Positions 1-5,670 of a DNA stretch of 8,865 bases are shown here, piece after piece (positions within the stretch are counted from its first letter, which is position 1; every line of letters starts with the position of its first letter). The notes under the pieces are model-generated. The model searched no databases, was not told the origin of the DNA, and saw only the letters and a program-made list of their open reading frames with translations. Origin of the DNA: Candidatus Paceibacter sp. (GTDB lineage Bacteria; Patescibacteriota; Minisyncoccia; Phycocordibacterales; JABAAK01); the NCBI GenBank assembly GCA_014238775.1, contig JABAAK010000001.1, positions 1-8,865 on the forward strand, written 5' to 3'. The position numbers and the translations under genes were made by a program.

Positions 1-41
1 TTGCACTCCGGAGGTCGCAGGTTCGATTCCTGTCGAGTCCA
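1..41 (+). tRNA. tRNA-Ala(UGC), 3' part only
   Basis: This is the 3' half of an alanine tRNA cut by the window edge. Position 1 is U33, bases 2-4 are the anticodon TGC, bases 7-11 (TCCGG) are the 3' strand of the anticodon stem and 12-16 (AGGTC) are the variable loop. The T arm is 17-21 GCAGG, loop TTCGATT, 29-33 CCTGT, with one G-U pair. The 3' acceptor strand is 34-40 (CGAGTCC) and A41 is the discriminator. T38 falls at tRNA position 70, as expected for the G3-U70 alanine identity pair; its G3 partner is outside the window. The bases after A41 are CAA, so the CCA tail is not encoded and must be added by a nucleotidyltransferase. Confidence 0.9.
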
Positions 42-90
42 CAATAAATAATTTAATGCCTTTGTATAAACAAATATTTGTTTGATTTTA

Positions 91-99
91 TGGTATATT
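91..99 (+). promoter_or_regulatory. candidate extended -10 promoter for hpt
   Basis: TGG followed by TATATT (94-99) matches an extended -10 element. I see no convincing -35 at the normal distance. Transcription would start near 105-107, just at the 5' arm of the hairpin at 104-127, leaving a leader of about 50 nt before the hpt ATG. A weaker alternative is TAGATA at 147-152, which would make hpt leaderless. Confidence 0.35.
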
Positions 100-103
100 A
101 ATT

Positions 104-127
104 TTGTAAAGCACTGTTGCTTTACAA
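104..127 (+). promoter_or_regulatory. perfect 10-bp hairpin/palindrome upstream of hpt
   Basis: TTGTAAAGCA (104-113) and TGCTTTACAA (118-127) are exact reverse complements separated by CTGT. No T-run follows on either strand, so it is not a typical intrinsic terminator. It sits between tRNA-Ala and hpt. It could be an operator, a 5' structure on the hpt mRNA, or an end or processing signal for the tRNA transcript. The structure is certain; the function is not. Confidence 0.55.
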
Positions 128-158
128 TGAACTTTAACCTAAACAATAGATATGTATT

Positions 159-683
159 ATGGAAATACTAATAACAGAAAAGGAAATTAAAGATGCTACA
201 GCTAGGATAGCAAAAGAAATATCTGCTCTTAAGTTGGATGATTTGGTATTGCTCTTTGTACTGAAAGGCGGAATGTATTTTGGTGTAGATCTTTCACGGG
301 AAATTACCACTCCACATGAAGTTAGTACCATCGAACTTAAAAGTTATGTTGGAACTAAAAGTGGAAAAATTACACTTTCAGGTATTCCAAAAAAAGATAT
401 GTTAAAGAATAAAAATGTAATAGTAGTAGAGGATATTATTGATACCAATAATACTCTAAATTTTATTTTAACTATAATGAAGAAAAAATTTGAAACAAAA
501 TCTGTAATGATTGCTTCTTTGTTATATAAAGAAAAAAAATCTACATTATTACAAAATATTAAGTATTTTATTGGCTTTAACATTGATGATCACTTTGTAG
601 TTGGTAATGGACTTGATTTTAATCAACAGTATCGACATTACAAATATATTTGTGATGTCAATGAAACACCCAAAGCAGTTTGA
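159..683 (+). CDS. hpt: hypoxanthine phosphoribosyltransferase-like enzyme
   Basis: A 174-residue type I phosphoribosyltransferase, usual length for bacterial Hpt. The family makes IMP or GMP from hypoxanthine or guanine and PRPP in the cytoplasm, salvaging purines, which suits a host-dependent organism. Visible motifs are VLKGG (34-38, the family's LKG pyrophosphate loop), KSYVGTKSGK (61-70, the flexible-loop region), the PRPP motif VVEDIIDTNNTL (89-100) with the acidic pair E91/D92 and probable catalytic D95, and FVVGNGLDF (146-154), matching the purine-binding FVVGYGLDY stretch. Oddity: the PRPP motif normally reads D-(T/S)-G and here has N97 in place of Gly, so kinetics or specificity may differ. 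The ATG at 159 gives a normal N terminus, but no Shine-Dalgarno precedes it. The last codons lie inside the terminator. A related purine or xanthine phosphoribosyltransferase is possible. Confidence 0.85.
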   Translation: MEILITEKEIKDATARIAKEISALKLDDLVLLFVLKGGMYFGVDLSREITTPHEVSTIELKSYVGTKSGKITLSGIPKKDMLKNKNVIVVEDIIDTNNTLNFILTIMKKKFETKSVMIASLLYKEKKSTLLQNIKYFIGFNIDDHFVVGNGLDFNQQYRHYKYICDVNETPKAV

Positions 684-703
684 AACTGCTGAGGGTGTTT
701 TTT
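664..703 (+). terminator. intrinsic terminator of hpt, overlapping its 3' end
   Basis: The outer stem pairs AAACACCC (664-671) with GGGTGTTT (693-700). After a 2x2 internal mismatch, the inner stem pairs AGCAGTT (674-680) with AACTGCT (684-690). A T-rich tract starts at 698. The apical loop 681-683 is exactly TGA, the hpt stop codon, so the last five sense codons (TPKAV) form the 5' arm. Confidence 0.85.
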
Positions 704-752
704 ATTTTGTTTTTTGTTCCTATTTCAAAAAAGTTTTACAAAAAATAAGGTT

Positions 753-758
753 TATAAT
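753..758 (+). promoter_or_regulatory. -10 box TATAAT, leaderless promoter for the LRV-like gene
   Basis: A perfect TATAAT ends 6 bases before the ATG at 765, so transcription should begin at or within a base or two of the start codon. TTTACA at 735-740 is too close (12 bp) to be a standard -35. The preceding AGG-TT context recurs before the next gene (1659-1670). Confidence 0.6.
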
Positions 759-764
759 ATTTTT

Positions 765-1625
765 ATGGGTAAAAAATATAAAAAAACCAAGACAAGGATG
801 TTTTTTTGGGTGATACTTTTTTTTGCGTCATATGCACTGTTTGTTTCAGATACCCCAAAAAAGCTTTTTCGGAGTATTGAAGATTATTACTTTTTCAATT
901 ATGTTCCTGAGGAAAGTTTATTAGATTATGCTAAAAAACCACAATTTCAAAGAGTTGTCGCAAGAGATCCGAGAACAAGTGAAGATGTTATTAAATATAT
1001 TGCAGATACTGTTATAAACGCGCCAAAAGACATAGACAAGCAGGAAGAGTTGGATAGTGAAAAAACAGATGTTTTATATAGTCTAATTGAGAATCCAAAT
1101 ACTGGGGAAAAAATATTAAAAGATATAGACAAAAACATAGATAACATTGATCGTGCTATAAGTTGTGACATAAGAAGAAAACTAGCTACACGTGAAGACC
1201 TATCACGCGTGCTAATAAAAAAACTTGCAGAATCAACAGATTGTGGATGTGAATATATACTAATACTTGCAAAAAAGACAGAATTAAATAACCAAGATAA
1301 GTTAGATATATTAAATCAAATCGTTCCCGATTTCAAAACATACATAACCATATCCAAAGATGAGGAAAAGTGTATCATATCTGTGCTTGATGAATATTCA
1401 AAAGTAGAAAAAATCTTGTTCGGAGATGATGCAAAAACACAAAAAGATATATATAATAGTCTGAAGTTCTTATTTGAATTGTATTCTTTTTATAGTCAGA
1501 AATATAATGATAGCTGCAAAAACACCAAGACAACAAAAATAAATGATATTTGTTTAGAGTTTCAAAAGACAATATCAAACGAAGAAAACTTAAAAAAAGC
1601 TGATATTGAATTTATCAAAAAATAA
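765..1625 (+). CDS. membrane-anchored protein with LRV/HEAT-like repeats, function unknown
   Basis: A 286-residue protein I cannot name. The N terminus is basic (KK, KK, K, K, R in residues 3-11) and is followed by one hydrophobic segment at 12-27. This predicts an uncleaved signal anchor with the C-terminal region outside the cytoplasm. The rest is hydrophilic and helical with degenerate repeats resembling leucine-rich-variant or HEAT units: VARDPRTSEDVIKYIAD (65-81), LIENPNTGEKILKDID (107-122), KLATREDLSRVLIKKLAES (139-157) and ILAKKTELNNQDKLDILNQI (167-186). The D/N-P-x-T turn in the first two is typical of LRV repeats, which generally form binding scaffolds. Six cysteines (134, 160, 162, 203, 251, 263) could form disulfides if exported. 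I chose ATG 765 because TATAAT is placed for a leaderless start there. A TTG at 714 would also be in frame but lies upstream of the -10 box. The repeat assignment is by eye. Confidence 0.75.
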   Translation: MGKKYKKTKTRMFFWVILFFASYALFVSDTPKKLFRSIEDYYFFNYVPEESLLDYAKKPQFQRVVARDPRTSEDVIKYIADTVINAPKDIDKQEELDSEKTDVLYSLIENPNTGEKILKDIDKNIDNIDRAISCDIRRKLATREDLSRVLIKKLAESTDCGCEYILILAKKTELNNQDKLDILNQIVPDFKTYITISKDEEKCIISVLDEYSKVEKILFGDDAKTQKDIYNSLKFLFELYSFYSQKYNDSCKNTKTTKINDICLEFQKTISNEENLKKADIEFIKK

Positions 1626-1663
1626 TTTTCCACCATTTTTTTATATAAATAAAATTTAGGGTT

Positions 1664-1669
1664 TATAAT
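1664..1669 (+). promoter_or_regulatory. -10 box TATAAT, leaderless promoter for the small orphan gene
   Basis: TATAAT ends 4 bases before the ATG at 1674, within a TTTATAATAT context like that at 751-760 before the previous gene. A transcript would start at or just inside the start codon. Slightly too-close spacing leaves open that the real start is the in-frame ATG at 1731, which has TATATA at 1719-1724. Confidence 0.45.
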
Positions 1670-1673
1670 ATAT

Positions 1674-2006
1674 ATGGATTTAAATCTTTGGTTTTTATCC
1701 ATTCTTTTAACTTACGAATATATAAGTACAATGTCTCTTATAAAAACATATAATTTATTCGATCCAAAAGATTGTAGTGAAATTATAGAAAAAGAATTAA
1801 CTAAGGAAGAACTAGAAGACACCAGTTCGATTAATCATTTTATGATGTTAGAAGACCCAGGATATCAAAAAAACTGTTGTAGACGTACAACAAATAAAAG
1901 TTTTTTTTCTTCTCTTTGTGAAACTGGAAAAAATAATGGTGGTAATTTTGGAATCCTTTTTAATTCTTCGTTAGAAAAAAATCCGTTGTTTGGTAAAAGG
2001 ATTTAA
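1674..2006 (+). CDS. small hypothetical protein, 110 or 91 residues
   Basis: I do not recognise this ORF. It follows the LRV-like gene by 48 bp, has its own TATAAT and ends just before a strong terminator, which together support a real short gene. From ATG 1674 it has a modestly hydrophobic first stretch (LWFLSILLTYEYIST, residues 5-19), too short and mixed to call a signal anchor. From the in-frame ATG 1731 (residue 20) it would be a 91-residue soluble protein beginning MSLIKTYNLFDP. The middle is acidic (EIIEKELTKEELED, residues 36-49); the rest holds CC and RR pairs (CCRR, 68-71), another Cys in SSLCETG, and a glycine/asparagine-rich GKNNGGNFG. Part of the N-terminal coding region is an exact 21-bp copy of sequence in the proS promoter, which favours the 1731 start. 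It could be a decayed fragment. Confidence 0.45.
   Translation: MDLNLWFLSILLTYEYISTMSLIKTYNLFDPKDCSEIIEKELTKEELEDTSSINHFMMLEDPGYQKNCCRRTTNKSFFSSLCETGKNNGGNFGILFNSSLEKNPLFGKRI
1702..1722 (+). repeat. 21-bp exact direct repeat, copy 1
   Basis: This stretch starts TTCTTTTAACTT and ends ACGAATATA. It recurs without mismatch at 3476-3496 in the same orientation, with no match in the next base on either side. Here it overlaps the first codons of the 1674 ORF and lies just upstream of the alternative ATG at 1731. Confidence 0.8.
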
Positions 2007-2008
2007 AG

Positions 2009-2045
2009 TAGTAGAACTTTTTTTAAAGTGTCTACTATTTTTTTT
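2009..2045 (+). terminator. intrinsic terminator after the small orphan gene
   Basis: The stem pairs TAGTAGA (2009-2015) with TCTACTA (2031-2037) and ACTTT (2016-2020) with AAAGT (2025-2029), with G2030 bulged and a TTTT loop. Eight Ts follow (2038-2045). The T-run reaches into the proS stop codon (TTA on this strand, 2044-2046). On the minus strand only three Ts follow the stem shortly after, so it should work mainly for + strand transcripts, perhaps weakly for proS. Confidence 0.85.
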
Positions 2046-3471
2046 AATATGATTTTGCAAAATACACTTCGTTTGTTGTTTCTTTTCCTGTTTTTATACA
2101 AATACCTTTTGTTTTGCCGTCGGTTTGTTTTATACACCGAACTGTTATTCCTGTATCTTCGTTTATCTGTTTTTCTATATCTTTTTTACAGCAGAAATAT
2201 TCAAGTACAAAATTTCCTTTTGAAACTTCATCAACCAACTCGTTCCAATTTTTTACTTCTTTGATTTTTCCCTCTTGGTTTTTTAATGCGTTTTGATATA
2301 AGTTATTTTGTATCTGATCAAGCATTTCTTTCGCTTTTGTTGGTATTTGATCAAAAGAGACTTTGGTTTTACTACCATCGATGCGATTTACAAAAACTAC
2401 TTCCTTGTTTTTGATTTCTTCTGCACCTATATCTATTCTGATTGGTATACCCTTTCTTTCCCATTCAAAGAATTTTTCTCCAGGAGTTAAATCTCTTTTA
2501 TCTGTTTGCACTCTTATGTTTTCTTCAATAAGTTTTTTGTAAATCAAATCTGTGGTGTCAAAAATTTCTTTTTTGTTTTCCTTAACAGAGATTGTTGTTA
2601 TTGTGATTTGTGTTGGTGCCATTTTTGGTGGTAGTACAAGTCCCTTGTCATCACTGTGAACCATTATCAAAGCTCCGATAGATCTTGTACTAATACCCCA
2701 GCTTGTCTGCCATCCATATTGTTCTTTATTTTCCTTGTCTAGATATTTAACATCAAAAGGTTTTGAAAAGTTTTGTCCTAGGTTATGTGATGTGGCATAC
2801 TGTAGTGCTTTTCCATCTTGCATCATAGCTTCTACCGAATATGTGTTTAGTGCACCCGCAAACTTTTCTGCTTCTGTTTTTTTACCTATTATTGTTGGTA
2901 TTGCCATATAATTCTCAGAAAAATCTTTGTATACATTAAGCATTTGAAGTGTTCTTTCTTCTGCTCCCTCAATTGTTTCGTGAACCGTATGTCCTTCTTG
3001 CCACAGAAATTCTGTTGTTCTTATAAAGGGTTTTGTTTTTAGTTCCCACCTTACGACATTTGCCCATTGGTTTATAAGTAAAGGCAAATCCCTGTATGAA
3101 TGAACCCATTTTGAAAACGATTCATATATAATGGTTTCAGATGTAGGTCTAACGACTATTTTTTCATCCAACTTCTTACCGCCGGCATGAGTTACTACAG
3201 CAACCTCTGGAGAAAAGCCTTCAACGTGGTTTTTTTCTTTATTTATAAGTCGTTCTGGGATAAATAAAGGAAAATATGCATTTACCACACCAGTTTCTTT
3301 AAACTTTTTATCTAAAATCTGTTGTTCTATCTCCCATATTGCATATCCATAAGGCCTTATCACCATAGTTCCTTTTACAGCACCGTAATCAGATAATTCT
3401 GCTTTGGAAACAACATCCAGATACCATTGAGAAAAGTCTTCTTTTCTTTTTGTGATTTTTTTGTCATTCAT
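2044..3471 (-). CDS. proS: prolyl-tRNA synthetase, archaeal/eukaryotic-type (ProS type 3)
   Basis: A 475-residue class II synthetase that charges tRNA-Pro with proline in the cytoplasm. Family landmarks are in order: the N-terminal FSQWYLDVVSKAELSDY (13-29), VRPTSETIIY (107-116), the motif 2 region from W136 to T162 with R141 and R151, TSHNLGQNFSKPF (227-239), and motif 3, GISTRSIGALIMVHSDDKGLVLPP (259-282). The anticodon-binding domain follows (about 283-400). There is no inserted editing domain between motifs 2 and 3. The C-terminal domain carries C427, C428, C446 and C458, a plausible zinc site as in this subtype, and the protein ends in the subtype's usual terminal tyrosine (AKSY). The start is ATG 3471; the ATG four bases downstream is out of frame. 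The leader has only a weak purine-rich AAAAGAAA. It lies 38 bp after the DAHP synthase and could be co-transcribed with it. Confidence 0.97.
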   Translation of the reverse strand: MNDKKITKRKEDFSQWYLDVVSKAELSDYGAVKGTMVIRPYGYAIWEIEQQILDKKFKETGVVNAYFPLFIPERLINKEKNHVEGFSPEVAVVTHAGGKKLDEKIVVRPTSETIIYESFSKWVHSYRDLPLLINQWANVVRWELKTKPFIRTTEFLWQEGHTVHETIEGAEERTLQMLNVYKDFSENYMAIPTIIGKKTEAEKFAGALNTYSVEAMMQDGKALQYATSHNLGQNFSKPFDVKYLDKENKEQYGWQTSWGISTRSIGALIMVHSDDKGLVLPPKMAPTQITITTISVKENKKEIFDTTDLIYKKLIEENIRVQTDKRDLTPGEKFFEWERKGIPIRIDIGAEEIKNKEVVFVNRIDGSKTKVSFDQIPTKAKEMLDQIQNNLYQNALKNQEGKIKEVKNWNELVDEVSKGNFVLEYFCCKKDIEKQINEDTGITVRCIKQTDGKTKGICIKTGKETTNEVYFAKSY

Positions 3472-3475
3472 TTGT

Positions 3476-3496
3476 TTCTTTTAACTTACGAATATA
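3476..3496 (+). repeat. 21-bp exact direct repeat, copy 2
   Basis: Identical to 1702-1722. It covers the leader and part of the -10 region of proS (minus strand). Read on the + strand it runs into TATAAT at 3493-3498, so the element could also work as a + strand promoter antisense to the DAHP synthase gene end. Confidence 0.8.
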
Positions 3497-3502
3497 ATAA
3501 CA
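3494..3502 (-). promoter_or_regulatory. candidate extended -10 promoter for proS
   Basis: On the minus strand TGT is followed by TATTAT (3499 to 3494), the same nine bases as upstream of the Spondin_N gene (4843-4851). Transcription would begin near 3487, giving a leader of about 16 nt. No clear -35 is visible. It lies in the 38-bp gap after the DAHP synthase. Confidence 0.45.
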
Positions 3503-3509
3503 CAATTTT

Positions 3510-4838
3510 TTATTCTTTTATTAATTTTGCTATATGCAAAGCAACAACCAAAGACTGTGTTGCATTTAATCTTGGATCACAAAGTGTAGAGTAATTGTCT
3601 CCAAGTTTCTTTTTGTTTGTTTTTTTATCTACACATTCATATACATCTTTTCCAGTCATTTCAAGGTGCACACCCGCTGGATTAATTTTGTTTTTTTTAC
3701 AAACATCAAAAAAGAGAGTGAGTTCTTTTTTAATATCATCCACTGCCCTTGTTTTGTGTTCACCTAGTTGAAAAGTGTTTGCGTGCATTGGGTCAGAAAT
3801 CCATATTACATTTAGTTTTTGTTTTTTTACTTCTTTTATAAGTGGTGGAAATAATTTTTCAATATTTTTAACTCCCATTCTTATTATTAAAACTATTTTA
3901 TCATCTTCGTTGTCTTTGTTTAAAGTTTTGATAGTTTTTATCAAATCTTTGATTTCATAGTTTGGACCAACTTTTATACCGATTGGGTTTCTGATCCCTC
4001 TTAATAACTCTATATGTGCTCCGTCAGATTCCCTTGTTCTATCGCCAATCCACAACAAATGAGCGCTACATCCATACCAACAATTTTTTTTAACAGCGGA
4101 ACTCTTTCTAATCATCGCCTCTTCATAGTCAAGCAAAAGAGCTTCGTGACTTGTAAAATATTGAAAATCTGATTGATTAGTTTTAATTTTGTGTAAATTA
4201 AAAAGCAAGTGGAGTGTTTTTTGAATATTTTCTATTTTGCTTCTAATTTCTGATTTTGTCTTAGGAATCCATTTACTTACGGATTCCAAAGAAGCAAAAC
4301 CTCCTTCCACAAAACCCCTGAGCAAATTAAGTGTTGAAGCAGAATAAAAATAACCACTAAGCATTCTTTCTGGGTTTGGGGTTCTTGCTTTTTTTAATTT
4401 AGCAGAATCATTTACCATATCACCTCGATAAGAATATATTTGTTCTCCATTTATGTTTTCAAAATCAGAAGAACGGGGTTTTGCGAATTGTCCAGCAATT
4501 CTTCCAACCCTAAGTATTTGTTTTTCACCTAAACTGTTTATCAAAAAAGACATCTGTAGTGTTACTTTTAAGTCGTCGCGAATATTTTTACCAGTAGAAT
4601 CAGCAAAAGATTCTGCACAACTTCCCCCTTGTAACAAAAAACCTTCTCCGTTTGCAATTTTTTTAAGCCTTTTCCGTAAATTTTCTATTTCACCAGAAAA
4701 AACAAGTGGTGGAAGCTTGTGTAGTTGTTTTTTTATAAGTGATAATTTTTTATTATCTCCCCACACAGGCTGTTGTTTCTTTTTAAATTTGCCTGAAATA
4801 TAGCTGTCAGGTTTCCATGATAATTTTATTTTCTCCAT
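3510..4838 (-). CDS. class II 3-deoxy-7-phosphoheptulonate (DAHP) synthase
   Basis: A 442-residue enzyme of the plant/mycobacterial class II family (named aroF, aroG or aroH in different species). It condenses phosphoenolpyruvate and erythrose 4-phosphate into DAHP, the first step of the shikimate pathway, in the cytoplasm. Motifs seen: LLQGGSCAESF (68-78), VGRIAGQFAKPRS (111-123), YRGDMVN (137-143), FTSHEALLLDYEEA (228-241), HLLWIGDRTRESDGAHIELL (260-279), then GIKVGP (287-292), DPMHANT (349-355), GVHLEMTG (389-396) and CDPRLNATQSL (420-430). The four family metal ligands are present as C74, H352, E393 and D421. Length is near the short end of the family. The start is supported by the usual N-terminal W and Q-P-x-W-x-D elements (SWKP at 7-10, QPVWGD at 23-28). 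No other shikimate gene is in the window, so the pathway context is unknown. A phenazine-type homologue (PhzC) is a less likely alternative. Confidence 0.95.
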   Translation of the reverse strand: MEKIKLSWKPDSYISGKFKKKQQPVWGDNKKLSLIKKQLHKLPPLVFSGEIENLRKRLKKIANGEGFLLQGGSCAESFADSTGKNIRDDLKVTLQMSFLINSLGEKQILRVGRIAGQFAKPRSSDFENINGEQIYSYRGDMVNDSAKLKKARTPNPERMLSGYFYSASTLNLLRGFVEGGFASLESVSKWIPKTKSEIRSKIENIQKTLHLLFNLHKIKTNQSDFQYFTSHEALLLDYEEAMIRKSSAVKKNCWYGCSAHLLWIGDRTRESDGAHIELLRGIRNPIGIKVGPNYEIKDLIKTIKTLNKDNEDDKIVLIIRMGVKNIEKLFPPLIKEVKKQKLNVIWISDPMHANTFQLGEHKTRAVDDIKKELTLFFDVCKKNKINPAGVHLEMTGKDVYECVDKKTNKKKLGDNYSTLCDPRLNATQSLVVALHIAKLIKE

Positions 4839-4852
4839 ATAATGTTATTATA
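4838..4852. promoter_or_regulatory. palindromic divergent promoter, DAHP synthase / Spondin_N gene
   Basis: The two ATGs are only 19 bp apart (4839-4857). TATAAT at 4838-4843 and its inverse ATTATA at 4847-4852 face each other around GTT. On the minus strand, TATAAT (4852 to 4847) ends 8 bases before ATG 4838. On the plus strand, the extended -10 TGT plus TATTAT (4843-4851) ends 6 bases before ATG 4858. Both transcripts would be leaderless or nearly so. The -10 boxes overlap, so the two promoters probably compete for polymerase. Confidence 0.6.
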
Positions 4853-4857
4853 TATTA

Positions 4858-5670
4858 ATGGACAAAAACACAAAGTTTTTAATGGTTGTAATGGTAATAC
4901 TTGCTATCGTTACGCTTGTTTTTGTGATTTATATCAGTAGTCAAGATTCAATCATTAGGCAAAAAGAAGATCCAAAAGAAATTATAAAAGAAATAACAGA
5001 AAACCAAGAAGTTGAAAGCACTAAACTAAACACTCCAATCACAGAACACAAATCCGCAGAAGAAGAGATTAATGATATTTTAGAGAAAGATTTTGTTAAT
5101 GAGACAGGTGTTTCTTATAGAGTTACTCTTCTTGGTTATTGGAACGAATTCAAAAATGCAGATTGGCATACCTCTGGATCACATTTTTCTCCTTTTGTTG
5201 CTTGGTCATATTACAGCACAATAGATGATCCGGTATACGAAATACTAACTAAAGCTAGTGATGGTATTAAAGAAATGGCAGAAACCGGAAACCCAGAAAA
5301 ACTACTTGATGAAATAAGAGAAAAAACATTAGAAGGAACAATACTTGATGTTAAAACAGGGGATTTAATTTTTACACCATCAACTACAAGTGTTATTTTA
5401 AATTTAGATATAAGGCACTCTATTGTTAGTGTGGTAAGTATGATAGCCCCAAGTCCTGATTGGTTTATTGGAGCCAAAATAAATCTTTATCAAAACGGAT
5501 CTTGGATAGAAGACGTGGCAATTGATACTATAAATTATGATGCCGGTACTGATTCTGGAAAAAACTTTAAATCTTTTAATAAAAAAACCACTCCTAGAGA
5601 AAACATAAAAGAATTGATCGACGCGTCTACAATACCAATATCATCATTTAGATTCCAAAGAATTAAATAA
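4858..5670 (+). CDS. membrane-anchored Spondin_N domain protein
   Basis: A 270-residue protein. A short N-terminal MDKNTK is followed by one strong membrane segment (about 7-28), predicting an anchor with the bulk outside the cytoplasm. Residues 30-80 are a charged, probably coiled or flexible linker. Residues 86-268 match the Spondin_N domain: YRVTLLGYW (87-95), SHFSPFVAW (108-116), ASDGIKEMAETG (133-144), VSMIAPSPDWFIG (193-205), W216 and YDAGTDSGKNF (227-237), followed by TTPRENI. The HFSP, APSPDWF and DAGTDSG blocks are the family's signature. In animals this domain is found in extracellular-matrix spondins; bacterial members are generally exported but poorly characterised, so a surface or adhesion role is inference only. 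It diverges from the DAHP synthase, and its stop abuts the uvrB stop. No thrombospondin or reeler domain is present. Confidence 0.88.
   Translation: MDKNTKFLMVVMVILAIVTLVFVIYISSQDSIIRQKEDPKEIIKEITENQEVESTKLNTPITEHKSAEEEINDILEKDFVNETGVSYRVTLLGYWNEFKNADWHTSGSHFSPFVAWSYYSTIDDPVYEILTKASDGIKEMAETGNPEKLLDEIREKTLEGTILDVKTGDLIFTPSTTSVILNLDIRHSIVSVVSMIAPSPDWFIGAKINLYQNGSWIEDVAIDTINYDAGTDSGKNFKSFNKKTTPRENIKELIDASTIPISSFRFQRIK

Noticed and set aside
714..764. An upstream in-frame TTG that would lengthen the LRV-like protein by 17 residues.
   Set aside because: It lies before the TATAAT at 753-758 and would put charged residues and Phe ahead of the signal anchor; ATG 765 fits a leaderless start.
1626..1663. 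Possible terminator after the LRV-like gene around a T-run at 1636-1642.
   Set aside because: No stem of more than a few pairs precedes the T-run.
1562..1702. A 46-codon minus-strand ORF starting ATGGATAAAAAC, just after the repeat that resembles the proS promoter.
   Set aside because: It is antisense to the end of the LRV-like gene, short, dominated by Phe/Ile/Lys/Asn as expected from random AT-rich sequence, and resembles no family. Mentioned only in the repeat finding.
2028..2490. Several plus-strand ORFs rich in Phe and Leu opposite proS.
   Set aside because: They are antisense shadows of an unmistakable proS, with no promoter or family resemblance.
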